DNA of 17,371 nt from an uncultured Planctomycetota bacterium (GTDB lineage: Bacteria; Planctomycetota; UBA1135; UBA2386). Positions 8,166 to 14,998 of this stretch are shown piece after piece (the stretch's first letter is position 1; each line of letters begins with the position of its first letter). Both the position numbers and the translations under genes were made by a program. The notes under the pieces are model-generated. The model saw only the letters and a program-made list of their open reading frames with translations, was not told the DNA's origin and did no database searches. Where the stretch lies: contig CAIYFF010000320.1 in assembly GCA_903925435.1 (NCBI GenBank), positions 1-17,371 of the forward strand, in the 5' to 3' direction.

Positions 8166-8822
8166 TCAGCGCAGCGGCGCGTCGAGCCACGAAGTGACCG
8201 TGCGCCACACTGGCGTGAACAGGCTCGGCATCACGTAGATCGCGACGATCAGCGTGATCGCCCCCGACATCGGCAGGCGCTGCAGGTTGTCGTAGAACAC
8301 GCGGATGCGCTTGCTCAGCCCGGAGAGCGCTCCTGCGCCGTCGAGTGGCGGCAGTGGCAGCAGGTTGAAGACGGCGAGCAGCAGGTTGAGCATCAAGAAC
8401 GTCGCTGCGATGCGCTGGACTGCGGCTGCTTCGCTGGTCTCTGGGTAGCTGATCCATTGCAGCGCGAAGAACGCGATCGCTGCCACGATGAGGTTGGCTA
8501 GCGGGCCTGCGAGCGAGACCAACGCGGCGCGCTTGGGATGGTGGAAGGCCCAGATCGGGTCAATCGGCGCGCTCGCGAAGCCCATGCACATCGAGCCGCC
8601 GCTCGCGAAGATCGTGAGCAGCGGCAGCACGACCATGCCGAACGGCTCGCGTTGGATGTGCGGCAGCGGATTGAGCGACACCTGCCCGCCGCGGTAGGCC
8701 GTGAGGTCGCCGCCGATCTTGGCGGCGAGCGCGTGCGCGGCTTCGTGCACGGTGTTGCTGACGAGCAGCACGACGAACAACGTCAGCGCTGCCGTCACAT
8801 CGAGGTTGCCGAGAGCGATCAT
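8166..8822 (-). CDS. Site-2-type M50 family membrane metalloprotease
   Basis: A 218-residue integral membrane protein with about five or six hydrophobic segments. The zinc-binding HEAAH (residues 26-30) lies in the first membrane helix (VVLLVSNTVHEAAHALAAKI), and the third ligand is in NLLPLPPLDGAGALSGL (N154, D162). This is the minimal site-2 protease layout without a PDZ domain, like the Rv-type and YwhC-type enzymes. Such enzymes cut membrane-bound regulators inside the bilayer; the target here is unknown. A GFASAPIDPIW loop and SLAGPLANL (residues 104-112) are typical. The start ATG overlaps the xseB stop as ATGA, so it is last in the lipB-xseA-xseB group. I see no Shine-Dalgarno of its own, so reinitiation after xseB is likely. 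Confidence 0.9.
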   Translation of the reverse strand: MIALGNLDVTAALTLFVVLLVSNTVHEAAHALAAKIGGDLTAYRGGQVSLNPLPHIQREPFGMVVLPLLTIFASGGSMCMGFASAPIDPIWAFHHPKRAALVSLAGPLANLIVAAIAFFALQWISYPETSEAAAVQRIAATFLMLNLLLAVFNLLPLPPLDGAGALSGLSKRIRVFYDNLQRLPMSGAITLIVAIYVMPSLFTPVWRTVTSWLDAPLR

Positions 8823-9085
8823 TCTTCGTCCGCCGGCTCTTCGTCGCGGCTCTCCGCGCGATCCGCGACGCCTGCATGCAGGTCGGCCACGACCTTCTTC
8901 ACCTTGGTCTCCGTCGCGGCGAGCCGCTCGCGGCACAGCGCCAGCAACGCCGCTGCGCGTTCGACCTTCTCCGACAGTAGGTCGAGATCGAGATCGCCGG
9001 ACTCGACCTCGCGCAGGATCTGCTCGAGCTCCGCGCTCGCTTCGGAGTAGGTGGGCTCCTGCCCCTTCTTCTTCTTGTCGCTCAT
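8819..9085 (-). CDS. xseB: Exodeoxyribonuclease VII small subunit
   Basis: An 88-residue protein of normal length for XseB. A Lys-rich start (MSDKKKKGQ) is followed by the family signature YSEASAELEQILREVESGDL and a two-helix coiled hairpin through LLALCRERLAATETKV; the C-terminus is acidic (RDEEPADEE). Several copies bind the long helical part of XseA to form the exonuclease VII complex, which degrades single-stranded DNA from both ends without metal ions. It sits between xseA and the M50 protease, overlapping each by an ATGA, which keeps the subunits in step. Confidence 0.93.
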   Translation of the reverse strand: MSDKKKKGQEPTYSEASAELEQILREVESGDLDLDLLSEKVERAAALLALCRERLAATETKVKKVVADLHAGVADRAESRDEEPADEE

Positions 9086-10776
9086 GGTTTGTTCTCGATT
9101 GCTTCGGCGCGCGTGCGAACGGAGCCGTCGCGCATTTGGATCGTGATCTGCTGGCCTTGCTCGATGCGAGCCGCTGAAGGCACGACGCGGCCCTGCTCGT
9201 CGCGCACGAGCGCGAAGCCTCGGCGCAGCACGAAGCGCGGGTCGAGCAGTCGTTGCTTGTCGGCGAGTTGCTCCAACTTGTGTTGCGCGCGCTGCAGCAG
9301 CGCCATGGCGCCGTGTCGCGCGCGGTCAGACGCTCGTGCAAGCTCGTGCTTCTTTCGCTCGCACGACTGCATCGCAAACGTCTGCAGCGTCCGTGCCGCG
9401 GTCTCGAGCGTGCGACGGCCCTCGGCGACGGCGCGCAGCGAGTGGCTGCGCAAGTCGCGCGCAGCGGTGTCGAGTTGTTGCCGCTCGCTGCGGATGCGGC
9501 TCGAGGCGTGGCTGCCGAGCGCCATCGCCGAACGTGCGAGCCAGTTGGTCTCGCTCTGCAGCAGGCGACCGACGCTGCGCTGCAATGCGATCGCGCGGTC
9601 CGCGACTTTGCGTCGTTCGCCGAGGACGGTGTCGGCGAGGAATGCCGCGACGGCCGTCGGTGTCTTCTCCGAGTGCGCGATCTCGTCGAGCACCGAGCGG
9701 TCGCGTTCGTGGCCGATGCCGATCAGGACCTTGATCGGGTGCTTGGCGACCGCGAGCGCGATGTCCATGTCGTCGAACCACGCGAGGTCCGTGCGCGAGC
9801 CGCCGCCGCGAAGGATGCACACGCAGTCGAAGTCGTTCGCGCGCGCAGCAAACCATGCAAGGGCGCCGAGCACGCTCGCGCGCGTCTTGTCGCCCTGCAC
9901 GGCGATCGGCGTCAGCGTGATCTGAAAGCCGATGCCGGAGCCTTCGAGGTGCTTCTTGAAGTCGTTCCAGCCGTCCGCGCTCTCGCTCGTCAGCACGCCG
10001 ATGCGCAGCGGCGGGATCGGCAACGGCAGCGACTTGTTCTGTTCTGCGAGGCCCTGTTCGCGAAGCGCGCGCAGGATCTGTTCGCGATTGAGCGCGAGCT
10101 TGCCGAGCGTGAACGACGGATCGATCTCCTCGACGTGCACGCTGACCTTGCCGGTCGGCACGTAGTAGTCGACCTTGACGAGCGCGCGGATCTCGATGCC
10201 ATCGCGCATCGCGAAGTCGGGCGCGGTCTCCGAGAGGCGGCGGAAGATCTCGGCTGCCTTGCGGTCCCAGATCACCGCGTCGATGCGTGCCTTTTGCTTC
10301 GATGCGCCATCGCCCTTCTCGGCGAGCGCGAAGTACTTGTGCTGCTTGTTGGCGCCCTTGTCGAAGTCGAGCACTTCGCCGGTGATCCACATCGACTGCA
10401 TGAAGTTGCCCTTCACGCACTCGCGGATGCGCTCGTTGAGCGCGGAGATCGTCAGCGTGTCTGCAGCTTGCTCGCGGGTCTCGATCGGCGAGTCGCTTTC
10501 GTCGTCGATCGGAGCAGGCTTTGCGCGCGGCGCTTCCTTCGGCTTGCCCATCGTTCCCGCGACGATGCTCATCACATCGGACGAGAAGTCGAACATGTAG
10601 CGCGAGAGCTTGTTGTAGACCGCCTCGGCGTGACGCGCGGGCACCGACCACGTCTTGCTCGCGCCGTCGAAGCGGCGGTCTGGCAGCTCCTTGACCAGCG
10701 CCACGATGTCTGGGCGGTAGCCGAAGCGGATGCGCAGCGTCACTCCGTCCTGCGCCAGCTCGACTTCGTTCCTCAT
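9082..10776 (-). CDS. xseA: Exodeoxyribonuclease VII large subunit with HARP-like N-terminal extension
   Basis: A 564-residue protein, about 100 residues longer than typical XseA (430-460). Residues about 105-205 are the OB-fold (LTISALNERIRECVKG, MWITGEVLDF). About 240-400 is the catalytic core: PPLRIGVLTSESADGWNDF, PIAVQGDKTRASV, LRGGGSRTDLAWFDD and GIGHERDRSVLDEIA. The rest is the long coiled helix region that binds XseB, ending in LDPRFVLRRGFALVRDEQGR. The first 75 residues are extra: LPDRRFDGASKTWSVP within FGYRPDIVALVKELP resembles the HARP domain of SMARCAL1-like annealing helicases. The start at 10776 is 27 bases after the lipB stop with no clear Shine-Dalgarno; both that ATG and the extension are in frame with the core. 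Exonuclease VII acts in single-stranded DNA degradation and repair. Confidence 0.9.
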   Translation of the reverse strand: MRNEVELAQDGVTLRIRFGYRPDIVALVKELPDRRFDGASKTWSVPARHAEAVYNKLSRYMFDFSSDVMSIVAGTMGKPKEAPRAKPAPIDDESDSPIETREQAADTLTISALNERIRECVKGNFMQSMWITGEVLDFDKGANKQHKYFALAEKGDGASKQKARIDAVIWDRKAAEIFRRLSETAPDFAMRDGIEIRALVKVDYYVPTGKVSVHVEEIDPSFTLGKLALNREQILRALREQGLAEQNKSLPLPIPPLRIGVLTSESADGWNDFKKHLEGSGIGFQITLTPIAVQGDKTRASVLGALAWFAARANDFDCVCILRGGGSRTDLAWFDDMDIALAVAKHPIKVLIGIGHERDRSVLDEIAHSEKTPTAVAAFLADTVLGERRKVADRAIALQRSVGRLLQSETNWLARSAMALGSHASSRIRSERQQLDTAARDLRSHSLRAVAEGRRTLETAARTLQTFAMQSCERKKHELARASDRARHGAMALLQRAQHKLEQLADKQRLLDPRFVLRRGFALVRDEQGRVVPSAARIEQGQQITIQMRDGSVRTRAEAIENKP

Positions 10777-10803
10777 GGTGGTGTGCAGTTGCGCAGGTTG
10801 GCG

Positions 10804-11442
10804 TCAGGGGTTTCGTCCCGGCGCCGTCAGCATGCCGACCAGCGAGCGGGCTGCAACGCGCGCTTCGTCGAGAAGGATCGTGCGGCCGCATGCGGTCTGC
10901 AGGTCGCTCATCGTCTCGGGCGCGCGGCCGCAGGGTCGCACGGCGAACCACGGCGTGTTGTCCATCGCCACGTTGATCGCGATGCCGTGCAGGTTGGTCC
11001 AACGCTTGATGGCCACGCCGATCGACGCGACCTTGTGATCGCCTACGAACACGCCAGTTCCATCGACCGAGGCCTTCGCAGCGAGGCCGAACGCCGAACA
11101 GACGGCGACGCCAAACGCCTCGAGCCTGCGCAGCCACTCGCGCGCGTCGCGATGGGGCAGGCGAAGGATGGGGTAGATCACCAGTTGGCCGGGGCCGTGG
11201 TAGGTGATCTTGCCCCCGCGCTCGATCGGCACGACGAGCGGCCCGAGTTCGTGCGGCGGAGTCGCGCGCCCCGCGGTGTAGACCGGTTCGTGCTCGACCA
11301 GCAGGATGCGGCCGTCGTCTTCGCCGCTTGCGACCTTGCTGTGCAGCGCGCGCATGTGCTCGAGCACCGGCACGTAGGCGCTGCGTCCAAGGTCCTCGAT
11401 TTCGATCGGCACGGCCGACAGACTACGAAAAGACTCGACCAT
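10804..11442 (-). CDS. lipB: Octanoyltransferase (lipoyl synthesis)
   Basis: A 212-residue protein of standard LipB length. It moves octanoyl from acyl carrier protein to the lipoyl domain lysine of dehydrogenase E2 subunits and GcvH, the first step of de novo lipoate synthesis. Signatures are RGGKITYHGPGQLVIYPI, DGTGVFVGDHKVASIGVAI, whose KVASIG lysine belongs to the catalytic dyad, and RPCGRAPETMSDL with the catalytic cysteine. No lipA (lipoyl synthase) lies in the window. The ATG at 11442 is inside CCATGG and overlaps the start of the divergent gene, which is odd; a GTG at 11412 (PIEIEDLG follows it) is a plausible alternative that removes the overlap. Its stop is 27 bases before xseA. Confidence 0.93.
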   Translation of the reverse strand: MVESFRSLSAVPIEIEDLGRSAYVPVLEHMRALHSKVASGEDDGRILLVEHEPVYTAGRATPPHELGPLVVPIERGGKITYHGPGQLVIYPILRLPHRDAREWLRRLEAFGVAVCSAFGLAAKASVDGTGVFVGDHKVASIGVAIKRWTNLHGIAINVAMDNTPWFAVRPCGRAPETMSDLQTACGRTILLDEARVAARSLVGMLTAPGRNP

Positions 11443-11827
11443 GGCGACCGCTCTCGTTCTCTCGTTTCTGCTGCAGCAGTTCGTCGTGGCGCCGTTCCCG
11501 TGCGAGGTCGGCGAGCAGGCGGTGTTCTCCGCGGTCGCTGCGGACGGCAAGCCCATCGCGGGCCTGACGGTCGTCGTCGAGCGGCCCGATGGATCCGCTT
11601 GGGATGTCGGCGCCACCAATGCAGCCGGCGAAGTGCGGTTTGTGCCTAAGGACGCAGGCCGGCATCTCTGCATCGCCAAGAGCGGCGGATCGCGGTGGAT
11701 CGCGCCGCTGCAGGTCGTGAGCGCGCCGATGCGCTGGCTCTACGCTGCGGCATGCACGCCGCTCGGGCTCGTGCTGCTGTGGAAGTCGCTGCGTCGCCGC
11801 AAGCGCGCCGCAAGCGGCGCAGCCTGA
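11441..11827 (+). CDS. Small membrane-anchored protein with predicted beta-sandwich domain
   Basis: A 128-residue protein I cannot assign to a named family. Residues about 3-17 are hydrophobic, possibly a short signal or first helix. About 20-95 contain alternating strands with GKPIAGLTVVVERPDGSAWD, a TNAAGEVRFVP turn and AGRHLCIAKSG, the pattern of bacterial Ig-like or carboxypeptidase-regulatory (CarboxypepD_reg/DUF4198-like) domains. About 97-117 (MRWLYAAACTPLGLVLLWKS) is a membrane helix, followed by a positive tail (LRRRKRA). This suggests a domain outside the membrane with a C-terminal anchor. It shares its start with lipB in CCATGG, and the region just upstream is lipB coding sequence, so its promoter must lie there. 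A GC hairpin follows the stop. Confidence 0.65.
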   Translation: MATALVLSFLLQQFVVAPFPCEVGEQAVFSAVAADGKPIAGLTVVVERPDGSAWDVGATNAAGEVRFVPKDAGRHLCIAKSGGSRWIAPLQVVSAPMRWLYAAACTPLGLVLLWKSLRRRKRAASGAA

Positions 11828-11838
11828 CGGACTGGGCT

Positions 11839-11858
11839 GGCTGGCCGAGAGGCCAGCC
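11839..11858. terminator. Perfect GNRA hairpin between convergent genes
   Basis: GGCTGGCC (11839-11846) pairs with GGCCAGCC (11851-11858) around loop GAGA, a stable GNRA-type tetraloop. The neighbouring T-G adds a wobble pair. It is 12 bases after the plus-strand stop and 11 before the trx stop, so it can serve both transcripts. No T run follows on either strand. Confidence 0.6.
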
Positions 11859-11868
11859 GCCCGCGCGA

Positions 11869-12195
11869 TCAGGCGAGGACCTTCTCGATGTAGGTCTTGA
11901 TCGAGCGCACGTCGAGGGCGCCCGAGAAGCGGTCCACTTCCTTCGTGCCCTTGAAGAACACGCAGGTTGGAACCGAGCTGATGTTGAAGTTCGACGCCGC
12001 GTCTTGCGCGTTGTCGATGTCCACCTTGTAGATCGCGATCTTGCCGGCGTATTCGGCCGCGAGCTTGTCGATCGTCGGTGCGAGCGCCTTGCACGGGCCG
12101 CACCAGGAGGCGCTGAAATCCACGAGCACCGGCGTCGAGGCGCTGGCGATCGTCGATTGGAAGTTGTCGTCGGTGAGTTCGGGGACCTTGCTCAT
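11869..12195 (-). CDS. trxA: Thioredoxin
   Basis: A 108-residue protein of standard thioredoxin length. The active site is WCGPCK (C32, C35) after VLVDFSAS, the buried Asp is D26, and the cis-proline is P76 in SSVPTCVFF. It reduces disulfides of cytoplasmic proteins using thioredoxin reductase. The chosen ATG gives MSKVPELTDDNF, the usual N-terminus. It follows the DUF1858-like gene by 94 bases that include a hairpin, so it may be a partly separate unit. The bases just before the start read ACCACCTCC on the mRNA, resembling the anti-Shine-Dalgarno itself and not a Shine-Dalgarno. The gene ends 10 bases from the shared terminator hairpin. Confidence 0.95.
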   Translation of the reverse strand: MSKVPELTDDNFQSTIASASTPVLVDFSASWCGPCKALAPTIDKLAAEYAGKIAIYKVDIDNAQDAASNFNISSVPTCVFFKGTKEVDRFSGALDVRSIKTYIEKVLA

Positions 12196-12245
12196 GGAGG
12201 TGGTTCTAGGCGTGTCCGGTCGGGATTGAGGCGGGGCATTTTGGC

Positions 12246-12272
12246 CACGCCCTGCATGTGCGCAAGGGCGTG
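12246..12272 (-). terminator. Hairpin between the CxxC-protein gene and trxA
   Basis: CACGCCCT (12246-12253) pairs perfectly with AGGGCGTG (12265-12272), an eight-base-pair stem with an 11-base loop. It starts 17 bases after the stop of the upstream minus-strand gene. No T run follows, so it may act as an RNA stability element or a partial stop before trxA instead of a full terminator. Confidence 0.4.
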
Positions 12273-12289
12273 CTGCCTCGCATCTGCGA

Positions 12290-12520
12290 TCAGTTCGCGC
12301 GGTTGAGCGCGGCGAGCAGGCGCTCCGTCGGGATGCCGTTCTGCTGGGCCACTTCCTCGATCGACGAGTGCGGGTCGAAGCCGCAGTTGCGGCAGCCGCC
12401 GATGTGGAAGTCGCGCATCAGGATCATGCCGAGCGACGGATCGGCCGTCAGGCACTCGAGCATCGTGGTCTTCGGGTTGAACTGGCCGGTCTGGGCGTTC
12501 GTGTTTTGGGTCGGGTTCAT
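12290..12520 (-). CDS. DUF1858-like small CxxC protein
   Basis: A 76-residue protein. Residues about 17-73 match the DUF1858 / hybrid-cluster-associated disulfide pattern: ECLTADPSLGMILMRDFHI, then GGCRNCGFDP with CxxC (C43, C46), then IEEVAQQNGIPTERLLAALN. The family is linked to redox or Fe-S work (ScdA/RIC-type N-terminus); no exact role is proven. The first 16 residues are Asn/Gln/Thr-rich and probably disordered. GGAG (12530-12527, minus strand) lies six bases before the ATG and sits across the end of the mrp gene, whose stop is three bases upstream, so the two genes are translated together. With Mrp upstream and thioredoxin downstream, the context points to handling of clusters or thiols. 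Confidence 0.8.
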   Translation of the reverse strand: MNPTQNTNAQTGQFNPKTTMLECLTADPSLGMILMRDFHIGGCRNCGFDPHSSIEEVAQQNGIPTERLLAALNRAN

Positions 12521-12523
12521 GGG

Positions 12524-13591
12524 TTACTCCGCGTTCAGGATGCTCACTCGTTGGGCGACCTTGCCCGCCACCGCGAGCAGTGCCTTCGCCGTTTCGGACT
12601 CCGGATGTGCGAGCACAACGGGGCGACCCTTGTCGCCACCTTCGCGCACCGCAATCTCGATCGGGATCTGGCCGAGCAGTGGCAGGCCGAACTCACGTTC
12701 GATGCGCGCGCCGCCGCCTTCGCCAAAGATGTGATACTTCTCCGTGCTGCCTGGGGGCGTGAACCACGCCATGTTCTCGACGATGCCGAGCATCGGCACG
12801 TTGACCGACTGGAACATGCGGATCGCCTTCTTCACGTCGAGGACCGACACGTCCTGCGGCGTCGTGACGATCACTGCGCCCATCAAGTGCGCCTGCTGGC
12901 TCAGTGACAGTTGCGCATCGCCGGTGCCCGGAGGCAGGTCCACGACGAGGTAGTCGAGGTCGGTCCACGCGACGTCGAACAAGAACTGGCGCACTGCCGA
13001 GTGCAGCATCGGGCCGCGCCAGATGACCGGCTGGTCCTCCGCGACGAGCAGCGCCATCGACATGATCTGCAGCCCGTATTGCACGAACGGCTGGATCTTC
13101 TTGTCCTTCACCTCGGGCTGGCCCTTCACGCCGAGCATCAACGGCACGTTGGGGCCGTAGACGTCTGCGTCGAGGATGCCGACCCTGGCGCCGCTCGCCT
13201 GCAGCGCGCAGGCGAGGTTGACCGCGACGGTCGACTTGCCGACGCCGCCCTTGCCCGACGACACCGCGATCACGTTCTTGACGCCGGGGATCATCCCCTT
13301 GTCGCCGAGCACCGGGCGGCTCGCGGTGACGCGCGCGGTCATCTCGATCTGCACACTCTTGATGCCGGGCACGGCGCGCACTGCGCGCTCGGCTTCGGCC
13401 TTCATCAGGTCCTTCACCGGACACGCCGGCGTGGTCAACTCGATCGAGAAGGCCGCGTTGCCATCGCAGATGCGGAGGTTCTTGATGAACCCGAGCGCCA
13501 CGATGTCTTGCCGGAGGTCTGGGTCGCGGACCGCGCGCAAGGCGTCGAGAACGGAGGATTCGCTTGCTTGCGGGGTCATGCTGGCGGCCAT
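12524..13591 (-). CDS. mrp: Mrp/ApbC-type iron-sulfur cluster carrier ATPase
   Basis: A 355-residue protein. Residues about 12-85 form the MIP18/DUF59 domain with TPACPVKD (C57). About 105-350 is a ParA-like P-loop ATPase: SSGKGGVGKST (111-121), the deviant Walker A seen across Mrp/Nbp35, then DADVYGPNVP and VDLPPGTGDAQLSLSQ. It carries Fe-S clusters to apoproteins in the cytoplasm. The usual CxxC late in the domain is absent: the segment reads ENMAWFTPPGSTEKYHIFG (272-290). Its only cysteines are C42, C57 and one in LACALQA, so the cluster-binding mode must differ from E. coli Mrp. The start could also be ATG 13579 (MTPQASES). The stop is three bases from the downstream CxxC protein gene, and they probably form one transcript. 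Confidence 0.92.
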   Translation of the reverse strand: MAASMTPQASESSVLDALRAVRDPDLRQDIVALGFIKNLRICDGNAAFSIELTTPACPVKDLMKAEAERAVRAVPGIKSVQIEMTARVTASRPVLGDKGMIPGVKNVIAVSSGKGGVGKSTVAVNLACALQASGARVGILDADVYGPNVPLMLGVKGQPEVKDKKIQPFVQYGLQIMSMALLVAEDQPVIWRGPMLHSAVRQFLFDVAWTDLDYLVVDLPPGTGDAQLSLSQQAHLMGAVIVTTPQDVSVLDVKKAIRMFQSVNVPMLGIVENMAWFTPPGSTEKYHIFGEGGGARIEREFGLPLLGQIPIEIAVREGGDKGRPVVLAHPESETAKALLAVAGKVAQRVSILNAE

Positions 13592-13774
13592 GGGGGGCGG
13601 GGAAACTAGCCTCGCAGTGGGGCCCTTTCAAGGAGCCCAGCCGGGTGCGCCGACGCGTTCGTTGGAGCGAGACCGCGAGTTTCGCGGCGGTTCTCGGCCC
13701 GAGGTGCGTCGGATGCTGCCTACCCGGACTCCCCTCGTCCACTTCGATCGGTCCAGAGTATTCTTGCGCGACCC

Positions 13775-14728
13775 ATGAGCCGTTTCCTCTCCAGCGCCCT
13801 CACGTTGTTCTTCGCGATTCCGCTGGCTGCTCAGGACGAGCCCGCAAACCCAGGCGGCAAGGCCGGCGGCGGCGATGGCAAAGGAGTAATCCGTGCGGTC
13901 GACGAAGAAGTCGTCGAGAAGGGCGGCAAGGAAGGGTTCAACCCCGAGACCGGCGAGAAGGGTGGCTTCAACCTCGACAAGCAGCCGCAGGTGATGACGG
14001 CGCGGGGCCACGCTCGATTCGATGGAGCGATCCAGCCGCGACGTCTCTTGCCGGGACAGTCCGGCAAGCTGCTCGTCACGATGATGCTCGAAGGCGACTC
14101 GGTCATGCCGTCGCCGTCGTCGCTGTCGATGACGGCGGCGCAGGGCGGGATGGCGCTCGGCTCCTGGACGTTGCTGCCAGCTCAGGTCGGGCGCATCGCA
14201 CCCGCCTACATGGGGCAACCGGTCTACGACAATTGGGCGGTGATCGAAGCGACCGTCACGATGCCGCCCGAGGCGCGCATCGGCGAGAAGCGCAACGCCG
14301 TGCTCGAGTTGGAGTTCGACCTGCACAGTGGCTCCACGGGTCAGTCCCTCGGGCACTTCCGTGAGAGCGTCACGGTGCCCTGCGAAGTCGGTGTTGCCGC
14401 AAACCCCGCCATCCTCGGCGGCGTTCCCACGGGTGCCGGCGCTGCGGCGCAGGCTGTGACGAAGCCCGTGACGCCGGTCGAGGAGAGGACGGGAGATGTC
14501 GTGGCACCGGAGTCCGCTGCCAATTCTGGCAGCCGCTCGCCGCAGGCTGCCGATTTGGCGGATCCGACGCCCGTCCCGACTGCGCCCCCTGTCGACAGCG
14601 ATGTGGGCTCCAGTGCGGAGTTGGCCCCTTCGGCCGAAGAATCTACGAAGGACAGTCTGCTTTTCGTCGGCGGCGGAGCGGCCGCGGTGATCGTGTTGGT
14701 TGCGGTGCTGCTGATGCGCCGACGCTGA
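13775..14728 (+). CDS. Exported protein with C-terminal membrane anchor, possible DsbD-N-like domain
   Basis: A 317-residue protein. Residues 1-20 are a clear signal peptide (FLSSALTLFFAIPLAAQ). About 21-75 are Gly/Lys/Glu-rich with repeated EKGG/GEKGG phrases. About 75-210 form a beta-rich domain (QPRRLLPGQSGKLLVTMMLE, YDNWAVIEATVTMP, VTVPCEVGV) whose order of strands recalls the immunoglobulin-like N-terminal domain of DsbD/TlpA-type proteins, but only one cysteine is present and the redox CxxC is missing. About 220-290 are Pro/Ala/Ser-rich and probably disordered. Residues about 293-313 (LLFVGGGAAAVIVLVAVLLM) are a membrane helix with an RRR end. I regard the fold as a guess and the topology as well supported. 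Divergent from mrp across 183 bases. Confidence 0.75.
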   Translation: MSRFLSSALTLFFAIPLAAQDEPANPGGKAGGGDGKGVIRAVDEEVVEKGGKEGFNPETGEKGGFNLDKQPQVMTARGHARFDGAIQPRRLLPGQSGKLLVTMMLEGDSVMPSPSSLSMTAAQGGMALGSWTLLPAQVGRIAPAYMGQPVYDNWAVIEATVTMPPEARIGEKRNAVLELEFDLHSGSTGQSLGHFRESVTVPCEVGVAANPAILGGVPTGAGAAAQAVTKPVTPVEERTGDVVAPESAANSGSRSPQAADLADPTPVPTAPPVDSDVGSSAELAPSAEESTKDSLLFVGGGAAAVIVLVAVLLMRRR

Positions 14729-14970
14729 GTTGCCGTAGCAAGTTGCAGCCGACGTAGACGCTGTTGCGTGCGTCCGTTGCCGGCCGTGCATCGGGCCAGC
14801 GTGTCCGTTCCCTGCCACCAAGTGCGGAGAATCTTCCGAGCCGTTCCTCTCGTTATGGGGCCGACGGCGCGCAGGCACGGTTGTTGTTTCCTGCCTCCGT
14901 CATGACTGCATCCGCTGAGTGCGGTGCTGCGGAGTCCAAGGCGCACTTCTGCGTCGACTCACGCGGCAAC

Positions 14971-14983
14971 GCCCCAACGGGGC
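14971..14983 (+). repeat. Short hairpin before the sigma-factor ribosome site
   Basis: GCCCC-AAC-GGGGC, five base pairs with a three-base loop, ending four bases before the AGGAGG. It is short, so its effect on translation is open. Confidence 0.35.
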
Positions 14984-14987
14984 AGCC

Positions 14988-14993
14988 AGGAGG
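14988..14993 (+). promoter_or_regulatory. Strong Shine-Dalgarno deciding a GTG start
   Basis: AGGAGG is followed by the five bases CTCTC and GTG at 14999. It is the best ribosome site in the window. It shows that the sigma factor starts at this GTG and not at the in-frame ATG 14924, whose first residues look like read-through of non-coding sequence. Confidence 0.75.
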
Positions 14994-14998
14994 CTCTC

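Noticed and set aside
9253..11649. Plus-strand open frame of about 800 residues
   Set aside because: Antisense to xseA and lipB, which have complete family signatures; the translation is low-complexity.
13620..13638. Imperfect hairpin upstream of mrp as a riboswitch or leader
   Set aside because: Only a short bulged stem without a recognisable conserved core.
14729..14998. Possible small gene or structured RNA between the anchored protein and the sigma factor
   Set aside because: Frames here have no start signal and no motif; apart from a short hairpin near the ribosome site I see no consistent fold.
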